From: Bufo bufo
Taxonomy: Eukaryota; Chordata; Amphibia; Anura; Bufonidae
Reading direction: 5' to 3'
Assembly: GCF_905171765.1 (NCBI RefSeq)
Contig: NC_053390.1
Coordinates: 517,848,852-517,912,851 of the forward strand
DNA length: 64,000 bases
Part shown: piece after piece, positions 34,570-46,940 of the stretch
How the letters are laid out: the number at the start of each line of letters is the position of its first letter
Position numbering within the stretch: position 1 is the stretch's first letter
The notes under the pieces: generated by a model
The model's input: only the letters and a program-made list of their open reading frames with translations
Told to the model about the DNA's origin: nothing
The model's database searches: none
Program-made: the position numbers and the translations under genes

Positions 34570-36212
34570 AGCGTACCTAACCTTTCAACAAACTCTGCAT
34601 TAACAGTGATTAGCGGCTTGGGACCACCATCATTGGTCCAGGGCTGGTCAGCCGAGATCGCTGGCTGTGTGTAACAGCCGGGGTCTCAGCACTGTCAACA
34701 TGCACATAGTTTGCAGCCATGAAGAACCTGTACGTCATAGTGGCTTAATGCACTGCAGTCCATGACGTACAGGTACAACATGGTGCCTTAAGGGGTTAAA
34801 GGGATTAACAATGTATCACCTATAATTTTTTTCTGCTAGTTAAAACCAGATAGTGACTGATAATCTTTAATTCTAATCTTTTTTTATTTTCTGATTCAAG
34901 ATTTTTCTTATTCCATCTGAACATGATTATTATACTATATTTAACAGCATGTAGAGATATGCTTTACAGCAGCTACCATAGACATAATGGACAGGCGCTG
35001 ATCTCATTGACTTCTATGTGAGAATCTACTATGCATGTTCTGTGACCTGTACAGAGGGAGGGAGCAGATACCATGTGGCTTCACTATTGTGAATGGTGGA
35101 TCCTGTTTTACATAAGATAGATAGATACACATATTCGCGTCCTATTATAATGATCACCAGCTAATATTCCGAGTATTCGCCATGTGCAGCATGGACCGCA
35201 GCTAGATGGGCTGGGAGTCACTCAGTAAGATCCAGGTGGGTTGTTACAGGGATATGGAGCCATGCAGCTGCTGGAGGAGGTGTGGGGGGGGGGGGAGGAT
35301 CCATACAGCAAACACAACGAACAAGGTGGTCCCACAAGTGGTCAGTTGGGTTCATGTCTGGGGAATTAGGGGGCCAGGTTAGTATTTGGAAGTCTTTTTC
35401 TTCCAACCAATGTCGGACATTTCTTGGTCTTCCAACCAATGTCGGACATGTTCTTCCAACCAATGTCGGACATTTCTAGACATGTAACATGTAAAGTTCA
35501 TAAATAATCCTGGGTTCTTATTTAAACTGTGTTCCTGTTCTGGTCAGAGCCTCTCTTATATCCAGCTACATGAAATAACACAAATTACACCTGACACTAG
35601 TTGTATACATCTGTGGTGGATATAGTCTTATCAGGATTTCAAATTGTCAAGTCATGTTACATTAAAGTAACTTCTTATAAACACAAAGAAAATACACTTG
35701 AAAACACAGGAATATTCTCTCAATAATTCTTGTCTCCACTTTTTTCTGATACTTTTTATATGTCTCCTATTGTCCATTAAAATTAGGCAGGCTGGATAAA
35801 GCGGTACAATATAGTCCAGGGTCTAATTTTTCAGTCTGTAGCTACACTTTTCCAACATGTTTTAGTAGTATTAGTGTCAAACTCATTGCAGTTGAGGAAT
35901 ATCTTTATCCTATGTACTTATACTACCCTATTTGTCAGAGTTTCAGGGAGTACTGTGCTACTGTAAATACCATTCACTCCTTTTTGTATGATCTGACAAA
36001 AGCCCATTCATTACATTCCATATGGCATAAGGCTAAAGGCACGCTCCACCTACAGATGAAAGTCTACTACTTCTAGCTTTATCTCTGCCACAGTCACATC
36101 CAACCGGACATACAGTATATTTCCATAATACAGCGTGTCAAACCTCCACAGTTTAAAGATTAATCATTTCAATACGCAGCTAAAGAGAAAATGTCACACC
36201 TAAGGAACAATA
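34570..36212. other. Gene-free stretch with a transposase scrap
   Basis: 34700-34790 has an inverted CTGTACGTCATAG / CATGACGTACAG pair. 35218-35480 is a Tc1-type fragment (separate entry). The rest shows nothing I can name. Confidence 0.5.
35218..35480 (-). pseudogene. Fragment of a Tc1/mariner transposase C-terminus
   Basis: On the minus strand the frame 35463-35218 contains WPPNSPDMNPTDHLWDHL, the block around the third catalytic residue of Tc1-type transposases, with the catalytic E replaced by D. The upstream part is replaced by three direct copies of CCAACCAATGTCGGACAT (35405-35475). Confidence 0.7.
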
Positions 36213-36214
36213 TA

Positions 36215-37748
36215 CAGTGCATTTGGGAAGTCTTACTTTTTTAACATTTTATCTTGTGGCATTGTGCGAAAATAAAGGGAAAAAAAAACAAGTTTCCCCC
36301 ATGAATCTTCACTGAATGCCCCTTAGTCAGAAAATGACATCATTTTAGAAATGTTTGCAAATTTATTAAAAAGGAAAAATTTAAATGATGTATGTACATA
36401 CATGTATTCAGACCCTTTGCTATGACACTTGAACTTTAGCTCTGGGGGGGGGGGGCTCCTATTTCTCTTGATTATCTTTGAGATGTTTATACACCTTGAT
36501 TGGAGTTTGCCTATGGTACATTCACTTGATGGACATAATTTAGAAAGACACAGCCCTGTCTATATAAGATCCCACAGCTGACATGCATACCAGAGCAAAA
36601 ACCAAGCCATGAAGAGGAAATAACTGCCTGTAGAGCAGTGATACAGGACTGTGTGGAGGCACAGACCTGAGATGGGTCCAAAAAAAACTTCTGCTGCACT
36701 GAAAGTTCCTAAGAGCACAGTGGCTTCCATAATTCTTAAATGGAAGAAGTTTGGAACAACCAGGACTCTTCCTAAAGCTGGCCACCCCACCAAACTAAGT
36801 AATTGGGGAAGGGGGGTGGCCTTGGTAAGAAAGGCAACCAAGAAACCAATGGTAAATCAGACTGAAAGTCAAAGATCTTGTGTTCAGATGGGAGAAACTT
36901 CCATAAGATCAACCATCTCTGCAGTATTTCTCCAATCTGGGCTTTGACAGAGTGACCAGAAAGAAGTCTCTCCTCAATAAAAGATACATGCACTTTGCAC
37001 CTAAAAGACTCTCAGACTGTGAGAAACAAAATTCTTGTCTTTGAGTAAACCAAGACTGAACTTTATGGACTCAGTTCTAAGTGTCATGTTTGTATTAAAC
37101 CAGGCACTGCCAAATACCTTCCCTACAGTAAAGCATGGCATCATCATGCTGTAGGGATATTTTTCAGCGGCTGGGACGGGAGACTGGTCAGAGTTGACGG
37201 AAAGCTAAATTATGTAAAGTACAGAGATATTTTAATGAAAACCTGATCCAGAGTGATATTGACCTCAGACTAACCTGAAGGTTCACCTTCCAACAAGACA
37301 ATGACACTAAGCACAGAGCCAAGACAACACAAATATATTAGGGACAACTCCGTGAATGTCCTTAAGTGACCCAGCCACTTGAACCCAATTGAACAACTGT
37401 GGACAGACCTGAAAGTAGCTGTCCACTGACGGTCCCCATCCAACCTGACAGAGCCCGAGAGGATCTGCAAAGAAAAATGGCAGAAAATACCCAAATAAAG
37501 GTGTACAAAACTTGTGGCATCATACTCAAGAAGACTGGAGACTGCAATCATCAATCAAAGCTGCTTCAACTAAGTTCTGAGTAAAGGGTCTGAATACTTA
37601 TTTCAATGCAATATTTTAGTTTTTCCTTTTCAATAAACTAGCAAAGATTTCAAACACTTTGTTTTCACTTTCTTTTTAACTTTTTTTTATTTTAACATAA
37701 AGCCGCAACATAGCAAAATGTCAATAAAATCAAATGGTCTGAAGACTG
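36215..37748 (+). mobile_element. Tc1-like element, about 1.5 kb
   Basis: TA at 36213-36214 and 37749-37750. Ends CAGTGCATTTGGGAAGTC and GACTTCAGACTG-like inverse with decayed similarity, including TAACATTTTATCTTGTGGC facing its inverse near 37700. Size is that of a complete Tc1 element. The coding region is broken. Confidence 0.85.
36609..37600 (+). pseudogene. Tc1 transposase pseudogene
   Basis: The helix-turn-helix part is readable in one frame from 36660 (LKVPKSTVASIILKWKKFG, then TRTLPKAGHPTKLSN). A QQDND block with the second catalytic aspartate is near 37300 in another frame, and the third block is decayed. Several frame changes and stops are present. Confidence 0.8.
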
Positions 37749-37750
37749 TA

Positions 37751-40612
37751 TTGTCAAAAAGTACTAAAGTGGTGATTAACTGCAGCAATTATGGATAAAC
37801 ATTAACATGGCCAAAGGCTATGTACTGTTGAGAACTTCACAGATACTTTGCAAGGTAACCACTAATGGTACATAATATTTCTTATTTTCCCAGGGTTGCT
37901 AATTATCTAATACAACTGCTTTTGTGTACAACATATCCAATATTTGGTTTATTAATTCTGTATGGGAATAGCTATGTGTAAAATAAAACTATTTTATCTT
38001 GCTCATTAGTTTGAATAGTAGCAGTGATCTATTAAGGTTAAATTTGTCATGATCTAACCTTCTGCCAGGTGTTAATGTTTTGGCAATGCTGGTGGAGGGG
38101 TGGCCCAGTGTGTGCAACAGTTGCACAGTCATATTGCCAACTGATCTTTGTAGCCTATTCAACTTTACTTTTCTTCCCTTGCTTTTTGGACCACGCTATG
38201 TTGCATCAACCACCACTTGCTACTAAGTAAGGGGACACTCACATGACATTAAAAACGGCTTGTCACATGGCCATCTTCAAAACCATTGAAGTCCATGGGC
38301 GTCTGTTATTCATGGTTAATGGACCATGAATAACAGACGCCCATAAATAGGTCATGTCATATTTTTAGTTATTTTTTTATGGCCAAACGGACCCCACGGA
38401 AATCAATTGTCCCTGTTTTTAATGGCCATTTAGACATTGTGAAAAAAAAATACTCACCTGACCACAGACACGCGCTGGGAATACTTGCTCTTGGAAGCGT
38501 CAGGTCCTGTTGCCTCCAGTGCGGAGCAAGTGGCCCTCTGTGTGCCGGAGGTATTTTTTTTTTTTGGGCAGGGAGATTTGTAAGCACTACCTGGGGTCAA
38601 GAAGATTTTCCTTGTCTAAGGGCTCATGCCCACAAATGTGTGCTGGCTGGGCTGGTATTGTGGCCCGCAAATTACATTCCCCAATGCACGAAGCGGCCGG
38701 CACTGATTCCTTATAACCTGACTTCTGGATTGTTTAGGCTAGTATCAGACAAGTGTGTCCATGTGGGAGCTCTATCTCCTGTTATGGACACAGCTCAATT
38801 GGAGTGGATTTGTAGTATAATGATGATTTTTGATAATGTGAATTCCTTCCTGGCCATAAGTCTACTGAACTGTAGTTACAGTATTATGTGGCTACTGTTT
38901 ACTAGACTTAGGGCCAGGAATATATTCACAACATCATAAATCATTATGATGCTACGAATCCACTCCAGATCCAGATGAGCAGTGTCCACAACAGAAAATA
39001 TCGCTTCTGCACAAAGCATGTTTCCGCAGTGAACACGCTCACCTGAAACGGTCCTTATAGGGTTTGCCTCTATTCTGCCATCAAGCACTTGTTGTTCTTC
39101 TCTGGTTCTGATCTGACTGATGACCACTCTACTGCCCCTCATAGCTGCATACGTTCCTTAACCTTTCATGTACCGCTCTGCTGCTCTGTCGTGTCTGTCA
39201 CTACATACCTGCACATAAAACCAAATGGCTTTGTAGATGTGTGCTTGGCAGCTGAATCCAACTCACTTTACCCCATTTTGATCAGTGACCCCATTCCTGA
39301 GATATTTGCAAATGAGCTCCTTTGTGCAATGAGGGTATTGCTGTTCCATTCACTTTCCCTGTTGGCCGTCCCCCTACTTGGGGCCAGGCAGTGGGGACCT
39401 AATCACACTTGGCCCTTAACTCTTGTGCATCGGACACACAAGAAGTACACACCTTAAGCTTGTACAGTGACATTGTCTGCGCATGTGCAGCATAGATTCT
39501 TTCCACCCGGCAAGATTCTTAACTGTACTGCGCATGCAACGCTTAGGCGCAAGAGTTCAGGGTCAGGTGTGATTACATGTATGCTGCCTGGCCCTGTCTC
39601 TCAAAGCAGGAAGGAGGGGGGGGGGGCACATCCAGCAAAGAAAGTGAGTGGAGCTTTAGATGCAACAAAGTGTATTGTTACACCAAGGGTCTGATTGATA
39701 TGAAATAAAAATGCAAATATCTGAGGAATGGTGCCACCGATCTAGATGGGGCAATTTATATGCAGGCATGTGATCTGGACTCACCAGGAGCAGTGCTATC
39801 CATGTAGCTCTGTACCTAATAGTGCTTAGGGGAGGTGACAGGCTTCCTTTAGACATATCTTGTTGTTCACTGGTTATTACTTCAAGTTGGTAGATGAAAC
39901 TTGGGGAAAAAAAACCTTCAGCAGTTGATGTTATTTGCTTGCCTCAACCAGGGTCTGTGAGATCCATGGGCAAACAATGCCCTATTACTTATTGCTGGCA
40001 CTGAAGTTTTATGATCTGAGATTTTCAGATATTGTTAACAATGTGCTCCTGGTTTCACTGACCTATCAATTAAGACTCTCACTACTGAGCATGTGGGAAG
40101 CAAATATTCATATGTAGTATATCTGTGCAAAAACAAAGCCAAATATCCTTTATTTTTATAGTTTTTATTTTATTATACACCTTTTTTCGCATTTTGCAAA
40201 ATGACTTTATATCCCTGGTATTTATGGCAATTCATTTGTGATGGAAACACAGAAAAAAAATTATAAATTATTTATTTACTTGACCTAACAAGTTTCTTCT
40301 CTATATCACTGGACAATATTTAATTGTGTGATGCCCCCTTGAAGGGGCAAATTCTCCCCTATTGCTTCTAAAGCAGAACAGGCAGGTGATGGAGCACACA
40401 CATATAGTAAGGATCCACTGAGTTGTATGGGTGCTGTATTCTGAATGTATAAAACAAAGATGTCTGGGAGACCTAAAGTATACTTGTCAAGAAAAATCTA
40501 TTTTATTTCATGAAGTCTAATGTATGAACAGATCAATAAAATAGTTTGTTGAGAAGTAGAGATGACAAGACAAAATAACTTTGACTACCTCTGTCTGCCT
40601 TTCTGACTCTCT
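37751..40612. other. Gene-free stretch with foldbacks
   Basis: Contains a short perfect hairpin at 38297-38342 (GGGCGTCTGTTATTCATGG and inverse) and an imperfect foldback at about 38745-39070. 39475-39680 and 40130-40500 show nothing recognisable. Confidence 0.5.
38745..39070. repeat. Imperfect foldback (probable MITE)
   Basis: Left arm AATTGGAGTGGATTTGTAG ... GGCCATAAGTCTACTGAAC pairs with the right arm GTTTACTAGACTTAGGGCC ... ACGAATCCACTCCAG. The arms are about 110 bp with the centre near 38893. Ends and duplication not resolved. Confidence 0.6.
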
Positions 40613-42267
40613 TTAAAGGGAACCTGTCACATTGAAAATGGTGTCTGAGCTGAAGGCAGAATGATATAGAGCAGGAGGAGGTGAGCAGATTGATATATAG
40701 TTTTATGGGAAAAGATTCAGTAAAACCTGCAATGTATACATTTAAATTCCTGCTCATTCTGGACTTTGAAGTCAAGGAGATGGTCCTATCAGTGATTGAC
40801 AGCTATCTTTGTATGTATATGCAGTGCGCCAGGTTTGGGGTTGCCCCAATGCTTGGTCCCTTGGACACTGTCAAAGTGTCACCATATGTTGAGGCTCTCC
40901 AGAGAGTCAGGGTCTGCAGTAGACCACTGTGCTTCTTTTCTGGAGAAATTCAGGTACAAAACAATACAGTGAAGGCTTAGGGCTGGCTTCTCCAGTCTCT
41001 TTCCTGACAGAAAAAAGGGTTTGATGCTGAGGAAGTGCCTGAGCTAGCTGTCCCTATCTCTCTCAGAAGACTGGTACCCTGGCCAAAGGATGGAGGCCGA
41101 GGGTCTGTGGCAAAGTATCCCCATCTCAGTGTCCTCTTCTAAGCACTGTTCCCTAACTGAATAACATTAGGGGCTTTGACTGCTCTTCTTATACATAGTT
41201 TGTGGCTGAACTAAAACGTTCTAGTGGGAGGGGTGGAGAGGAGAAGCTCAGCCTAAACAGTTACAATGTAGATACAATTAGAGCTTCAATGACACTCAAT
41301 GGCAATGACACAACAGTTTTTCCAGACAAAACAGGTTTTCAGACATAACAACAAAGCTAAACCCGACATTCAAAAGGTCAAACTGTCTGGGTTTGGTCTT
41401 AAACAAGTCTGGCATTCTCCCTCCAAAACATACTCTTCTTTAAATCTTATGGTACCTGTAAAATAAACAGCTTCTCATTATTAGCTAGAAAGTCCCAAAA
41501 GTCTGTCAGTATTCATTAACCCTTTCCACAGTGCCATGTAAACACAGAGCAAATGAACAGGATATACAGTTGCAAGAAAAAGTATGTGATCCCTTTGAAA
41601 TGATATGGATTTTTGCACAAATTAGTCATAAAATGTGATCTGATCTTCATCTGTCACAACAATAGACAATCACAGTCTGCTTAAACTAATAACACACAAA
41701 GAATTAAATGTTAGCATGTTTTTATTGAACACACCATGTAAACATTCACAGTGCAGGTGGAAAAAGTATGTGAACCCTTGGATTTAATAACTGGTTGAAC
41801 CTCCTTTGGCAGCAATAACTTCAACCAAACGTTTCCTGTAGTTGCAGATCAGACATGCACAACGGTCAGGAGTAATTCTTGTTTCAGTTCAGCAATATTC
41901 TTGGGTTGTCTGGTGTGAATCGCTTTCTTGAAGTCATGCTACAGCATCTCAATCGGGTTGAGGTCAGGACTCTGACTGGGCCACTCCCGAAGGCGTATTT
42001 TCTTCTGTATAAGCCATTCTGTTGTAGATTTACTTCTATGCTTTGGGTCGTTGTCCTGTTGCAACACCCATCTTCTGTTGAGCTTCAGCTGGTGGACAGT
42101 TGGCCTTAAGTTCTCCTACCATGATGCCCCCACCACCATACTTCACAGTTGGGATGAGGTTTTGATGTTGGTGTGCTGTGCCTCTCTTTCTCCACACATA
42201 GTGTTGTGTGTTTCTTCCAAACAACTCAACTTTGGTTTCATCTGTCCACAGAATATTTTGCCAGTAC

Positions 42268-43082
42268 CAGGGGCATCGTTAGGTCAAAATATTCAGGGAT
42301 GGAGCCCCGGATGTTTTGTCCAGTGCCCCGAATGCAGGGCCGGCGGGCGGACACGCAGCGCCGCCTCCTAGCTAATTTATTCACTTCACTGCCTATGTCA
42401 TCCACAGATCCCCTCCCCGCCCAGCGCCGCCTCCTAGCTAATTTATTCACTTCACTTGCCTCTGTAATCTCGCACAGGCGCACTGGCAGAGGCATCGTCG
42501 AGCAAAGTTCGCATGTACCGTCTTCCAGCGCACCTCGCTAGATGATGCCTCTGCCAGTGCACCTGTGCGAGATTACAGAGGCAAGGGTAAGCAAATAAAT
42601 TACCTAGGAGACAGCGCTGGGCTGGAAGGGGATCTGTGGATGACAGAGGCAGTGAAGTGAATAAATTAGCTAGGAGGCGGCGCGGGGCTGGAAGGGGATC
42701 TGTGGATGACACTTATGGGGGATCTGTGGATGACACTTATGGGGGATCTGTGGATGACACTTATGGGGGATCTGTGGATGACACATATGGGGATCTGTGG
42801 ATGACACTTATGGGGGATCTGTGGATGACATTTATGGGGGATCTGTGGATGACACTTATGGGAGATCTGTGGATGACATTGTTATGGATGATCTGGGGGT
42901 CACTTTAGTTATTAACCCCATTCAGCAGTCCCCCATTCATTGAAGGGGGGACTGCTGAAAGGGGTTAATAACTACTGGTAAGGCCCCCCCCGGTGGTGAT
43001 GAGGGCGTGGCTTCATGGGGTGGGGGCGTGGCTTCACATGGGCTCGTGCCCCGGATCTCTTCAGACTCTAGCAACGCCCCTG
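42268..43082. mobile_element. hAT-type non-autonomous element 1, TSD GCCAGTAC
   Basis: 815 bp, inserted in the Tc1 transposase gene. 8-bp duplication GCCAGTAC at 42260-42267 and 43083-43090. Ends CAGGGGCATCGTTAGG and CTAGCAACGCCCCTG (inverse CAGGGGCGTTGCTAG), the standard hAT type. Contains a foldback around 42455-42590 (CTGTAATCTCGCACAGG) and a 24-bp minisatellite. Confidence 0.93.
42690..42895 (+). repeat. 24-bp minisatellite, GGGGATCTGTGGATGACAC
   Basis: About eight units. Same core as the array at 23226-23587 and the inverted segment at 26261-26320, though the host elements differ. Confidence 0.9.
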
Positions 43083-45378
43083 GCCAGTACTGCTGTGGAA
43101 CATCTAGGTGCTCTTGTGCAAACTGTAAACGTGCAGCAATGTTTTTTTTGGACATCAGTGGCTTCCTCTGTGGTATCCTCCCATGAAATCCATTCTTGTT
43201 TAGTGTTTTACTTATCGTAGATTCGCTAACAGGGATGTTAGCATATGCCAGAGACATTTGTAAGTCTTTAGCTGACACTCTAGGATTCTTCTTCACCTCA
43301 TTGAGCAGTCTGCGCTGTGCTCTTGCAGTCATCTTTACAGGACGGACACTCCTAGGGAGAGTAGCAGCAGTGCTGAACTTTCTCCATTTATAGACAATTT
43401 GTCTTACCGTGGACTGATGAACAGCAAGGCTTTTGGAGATACTTTTATAACCCTTTCCAGCTTTATGCAAGTCAACAATTCTTAATCGTAGGTCTTCTGA
43501 CAGCTATTTTGTGGGAGGCATCCTTCACATCAGGCAATGCTTCTTGTGAAAAGCAAACCCAGAACTGGTGTGTGTTTTTTATAGGGCAGGGCAGTTGAAA
43601 CCAACACCTCCAATGTCATCTCATTGATTGGACTCCAGTTGGCTGACACCTCACTCCAATTAGCTCTTGGAGATGTCATTAGTCTAGGGCACGGGTGTCA
43701 AACACAATGCCCGCGGGCCGAATCCGGCCCGCCAGACCTCGTCATGTGGCCCGCGCAGCGAGCGAGCTGGTGGCGGCGGCTGGGCACAGGGAGATGAGCG
43801 CTTTGATTGTGGAAGCGCTCATCTCCAGTCATCTGTAAGACGCCGTCCTCAGGACAGCGATACAGATGCCTGCCTGTGCTGCGGTAGGGGAGGGAGAGGC
43901 GTGTCCCTTTCCCTTCCTCTGATAGGCTGCAGGCACTAGGCCGGCAGCCTATCAGAGGCCGGCGCAGCGATGACGTCATCGCGCTGCCTGAGCCATACAG
44001 CGTGGGACACAGGCCAGAAGAGGCCTGCATCGCATCACTGACATGGAGGTAAGTATGTGTTTTTTTTGTTTTTTTTTACTATGTACAATACTTTTACTGG
44101 CGGGGGCTGTTATTACTGGCAAAGGGGGGGCTGTTATTACTGGAGGGGGCTGTTATTACTGGCAAAGGGGGCTGTTATTACTGGCAAAGGGGGGGCTGTT
44201 ATTACTGGCAAAGGGGGGGCTGTTATTACTGGCGGGGGCTGTTATTACTGGCAGGGGCTGTTATTACTGGCAGGGGCTGTTATTACTTGCACAGAGGGGC
44301 TATTATTACTGGGGGCTGTTATTACTGACACAGAGGGGCTCTTATTATTGGGGCTGTTATTACTGGCACAGAGGGGCTCTTATTACTGGGGGCTGTTATT
44401 ACTGACACAGAGGGGCTCTTATTACTGGGGGCTGTTATTACTGGCACAGAGGGGCTGTTATTACTGGGGGCTGTTATTACTGGGGGCTGCTATTACTGGC
44501 ACAGGGGGGCTGTTATTACTGGCACGGGGGGGCTGTTATTACTGGCAAAGGGGGGGCTGTTATTACTGGCAAAGGGGGTTGTTATTACTGGCGGGGGCTG
44601 TTGTTACTGGCACAGAGGGGCTGTTATTACTGACACAGAGGGGCTCTTATTACTGGGGGCTGTTATTACTGGCACAGAGGGGCTGTTATTATTGGGGCTG
44701 TTATTACTGGCACAGAGGGGCTGTTATTACTGGGCGCTGTTATAACTGACACAGAGGGGCTCTTATTACTGGGGGCTGTTATTACTGGCACAGAGGGGCT
44801 CTTATTACTGGGGGCTGTTATTACTGGCACAGAGGGGCTCTTATTACTGGGGGCTGTTATTACTGGCACAGAGGGGCTGTTATTACTGGGGGCTGTTATT
44901 ACTGACACAGAGGGGCTCTTATTACTGGGGGCTGTTATTACTGGCACAGAGGGGCTCTTATTTCTGGGGGCTGTTATTACTGGGGGCTGCTATTACTGGC
45001 ACAGGGGGGCTGCTATTACTGGCATAGGGGGCTGTGACAAACTGCCATTTGTCACTGGGCATTGTAGAAAACTTGTGGCTAGCCTCCTGCCCTACGACTA
45101 TGGCCCCGGGACATATTACCTTCTTCCATACTGAACTTTCAGCTCCAGAGACTAAGTCCCGGTCGAAGATGGGACTTAGTCGTTTTCTGCATGAAATTGA
45201 CCGACCGCACAGCCCAAATCTATGGAACTGTTTTGGGCAGGAAATTGTGCTTGCGGTCGGTCATAAAGGACTTCCACTAAACTTTTGATCCGCTGGAGGG
45301 ATTTGTGTGATTTTTGGAAGTGTTTATGTTTGATGTATGCTGAGTTTAAATATGTAATTTTTATGGAGATGGAATGTA

Positions 45379-46940
45379 CACTGCGTGCAGAATTATTAGG
45401 CAAATGAGTATTTTGACCACATCATCCTCTTTATGCAAGTTGTCTTACTCCAAGCTGTATAGGCTCGAAAGCCTACTACCAATTAAGCATATTAGGTGAT
45501 GTGCATCTCTGTAATGAGAAGGGGTGTGGTCTAATGACATCAACACCCTATATTAGGTGTGCATAATTATTAGGCAACTTCCTTTCCTTTGGCAAAATGG
45601 GTCAAAAGAAGGACTTGACAGGCTCAGAAAAGTAAAAAATAGTGAGATATCTTGCAGAGGGATGCAGCACTCTTAAAATTGCAAAGCTTCTGAAGCGTGA
45701 TCATCGAACAATCAAGCGTTTCATTCAAAATAGTCAACAGGGTCGCAAGAAGCGTGTGGAAAAACCAAGGCGCAAAATAACTGCCCATGAACTGAGAAAA
45801 GTCAAGCGTGCAGCTGCCAAGATGCCACTTGCCACCAGTTTGGCCATATTTCAGAGCTGCAACATCACTGGAGTGCCCAAAAGCACAAGGTGTGCAATAC
45901 TCAGAGACATGGCCAAGGTAACAAAGGCTGAAAGACGACCACCACTGAACAAGACACACAAGCTGAAACGTCAAGACTGGGCCAAGAAATATCTCAAGAC
46001 TGATTTTTCTAAGGTTTTATGGACTGATGAAATGAGAGTGAGTCTTGATGGGCCAGATGGATGGGCCCGTGGCTGGATTGGTAAAGGGCAGAGAGCTCCA
46101 GTCCGACTCAGACGCCAGCAAGGTGGAGGTGGAGTACTGGTTTGGGCTGGTATCATCAAAGATGAGCTTGTGGGGCCTTTTCGGGTTGAGGATGGAGTCA
46201 AGCTCAACTCCCAGTCCTACTGCCAGTTTCTGGAAGACACCTTCTTCAAGCAGTGGTACAGGAAGAAGTCTGCTCCTTCAAGAAAAACATGATTTTCATG
46301 CAGGACAATGCTCCATCACACGCGTCCAAGTACTCCACAGCGTGGCTGGCAAGAAAGGGTATAAAAGAAGAAAATCTAATGACATGGCCTCCTTGTTCAC
46401 CTGATCTGAACCCCATTGAGAACCTGTGGTCCATCATCAAATGTGAGATTTTCAAGGAGGGAAAACAGTACACCTCTCTGAACAGTGTCTGGGAGGCTGT
46501 GGTTGCTGCTGCACGCAATGTTGATGGTGAACAGATCAAAACACTGACAGAATCCATGGATGGCAGGCTTTTGAGTGTCCTTGCAAAGAAAGGTGGCTAT
46601 ATTGGTCACTGATTTGTTTTTGTTTTGTTTTTGAATGTCAGAAATGTATATTTGTGAATGTTGAGATGTTATATTGGTTTCACTGGTAAAAATAAATAAT
46701 TGAAATGGGTATATATTTGTTTTTTGTTAAGTTGCCTAATAATTATGCACAGTAATAGTCACCTGCACACACAGATATCCCCCTAAAATAGCTAAAACTA
46801 AAAACAAACTAAAAACTACTTCCAAAAATATTCAGCTTTGATATTAATGAGTTTTTTGGGTTCATTGAGAACATGGTTGTTGTTCAATAATAAAATTAAT
46901 CCTCAAAAATACAACTTGCCTAATAATTCTGCACTCCCTG
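45379..46940 (+). mobile_element. Tc1/mariner element, DD37E type
   Basis: 1562 bp between TA dinucleotides (45377-45378, 46941-46942). Ends are inverse: CACTGCGTGCAGAATTATT and AATAATTCTGCACTCCCTG; an internal TTATTAGGCAACTT copy near 45568 suggests a second repeat inside. The uninterrupted LTR at 2740 gives an empty-site reference at about 3216-3226 (GGAATGTATGG). Confidence 0.93.
45597..46612 (+). pseudogene. DD37E Tc1/mariner transposase (one stop, one frameshift)
   Basis: ATG 45597 is followed by a stop at codon 13 (45633). The same frame is then open to 46292 with two helix-turn-helix regions (RYLAEGCSTLKIAKLLKRD ... and the segment ending SLAIFQSCNITGVPKST) and the first catalytic aspartate in LWTDEMRVSLDG. 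A frame change at about 46245-46290 moves the rest to the frame ending at 46612: MQDNAPSH (second Asp, 46304) and [11 protein letters not shown] (Glu, 46418), 37 residues apart, hence DD37E. Only two lesions make it a recently dead copy. A DD37E group of Tc1-like elements is known from mosquitoes and vertebrates. Confidence 0.93.

Larger units (their letters stand above)
41785..43521 (-). pseudogene. Tc1 transposase (DD34E), interrupted
   Basis: Read from ATG 43521 leftwards: a stop follows codon 5, then 177 readable codons with paired helix-turn-helix DNA-binding motifs ([20 protein letters not shown] and [10 protein letters not shown]). The hAT element at 42268-43082 interrupts the gene. 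Beyond it, ELFGRNTQHYVWRKRGT, then QQDNDPKH (second Asp) and [13 protein letters not shown] (third acid, 34 residues later). A stop follows soon after and the frame changes. The TAA end is near 41785. Confidence 0.9.

Noticed and set aside
38379..38939. 186-codon frame
   Set aside because: Crosses poly-A and MITE-like sequence, with no known motif; composition is not coding-like.
44043..44947. 230-codon and other open frames of repeated GGCYYW/LLLLA-type peptides
   Set aside because: These are translations of the 23-bp minisatellite in the hAT element, with no start context or domain.
42690..45032. Arrays resembling CRISPR by regular repetition
   Set aside because: The units are contiguous tandem repeats without unique spacers, in a eukaryotic transposon setting.
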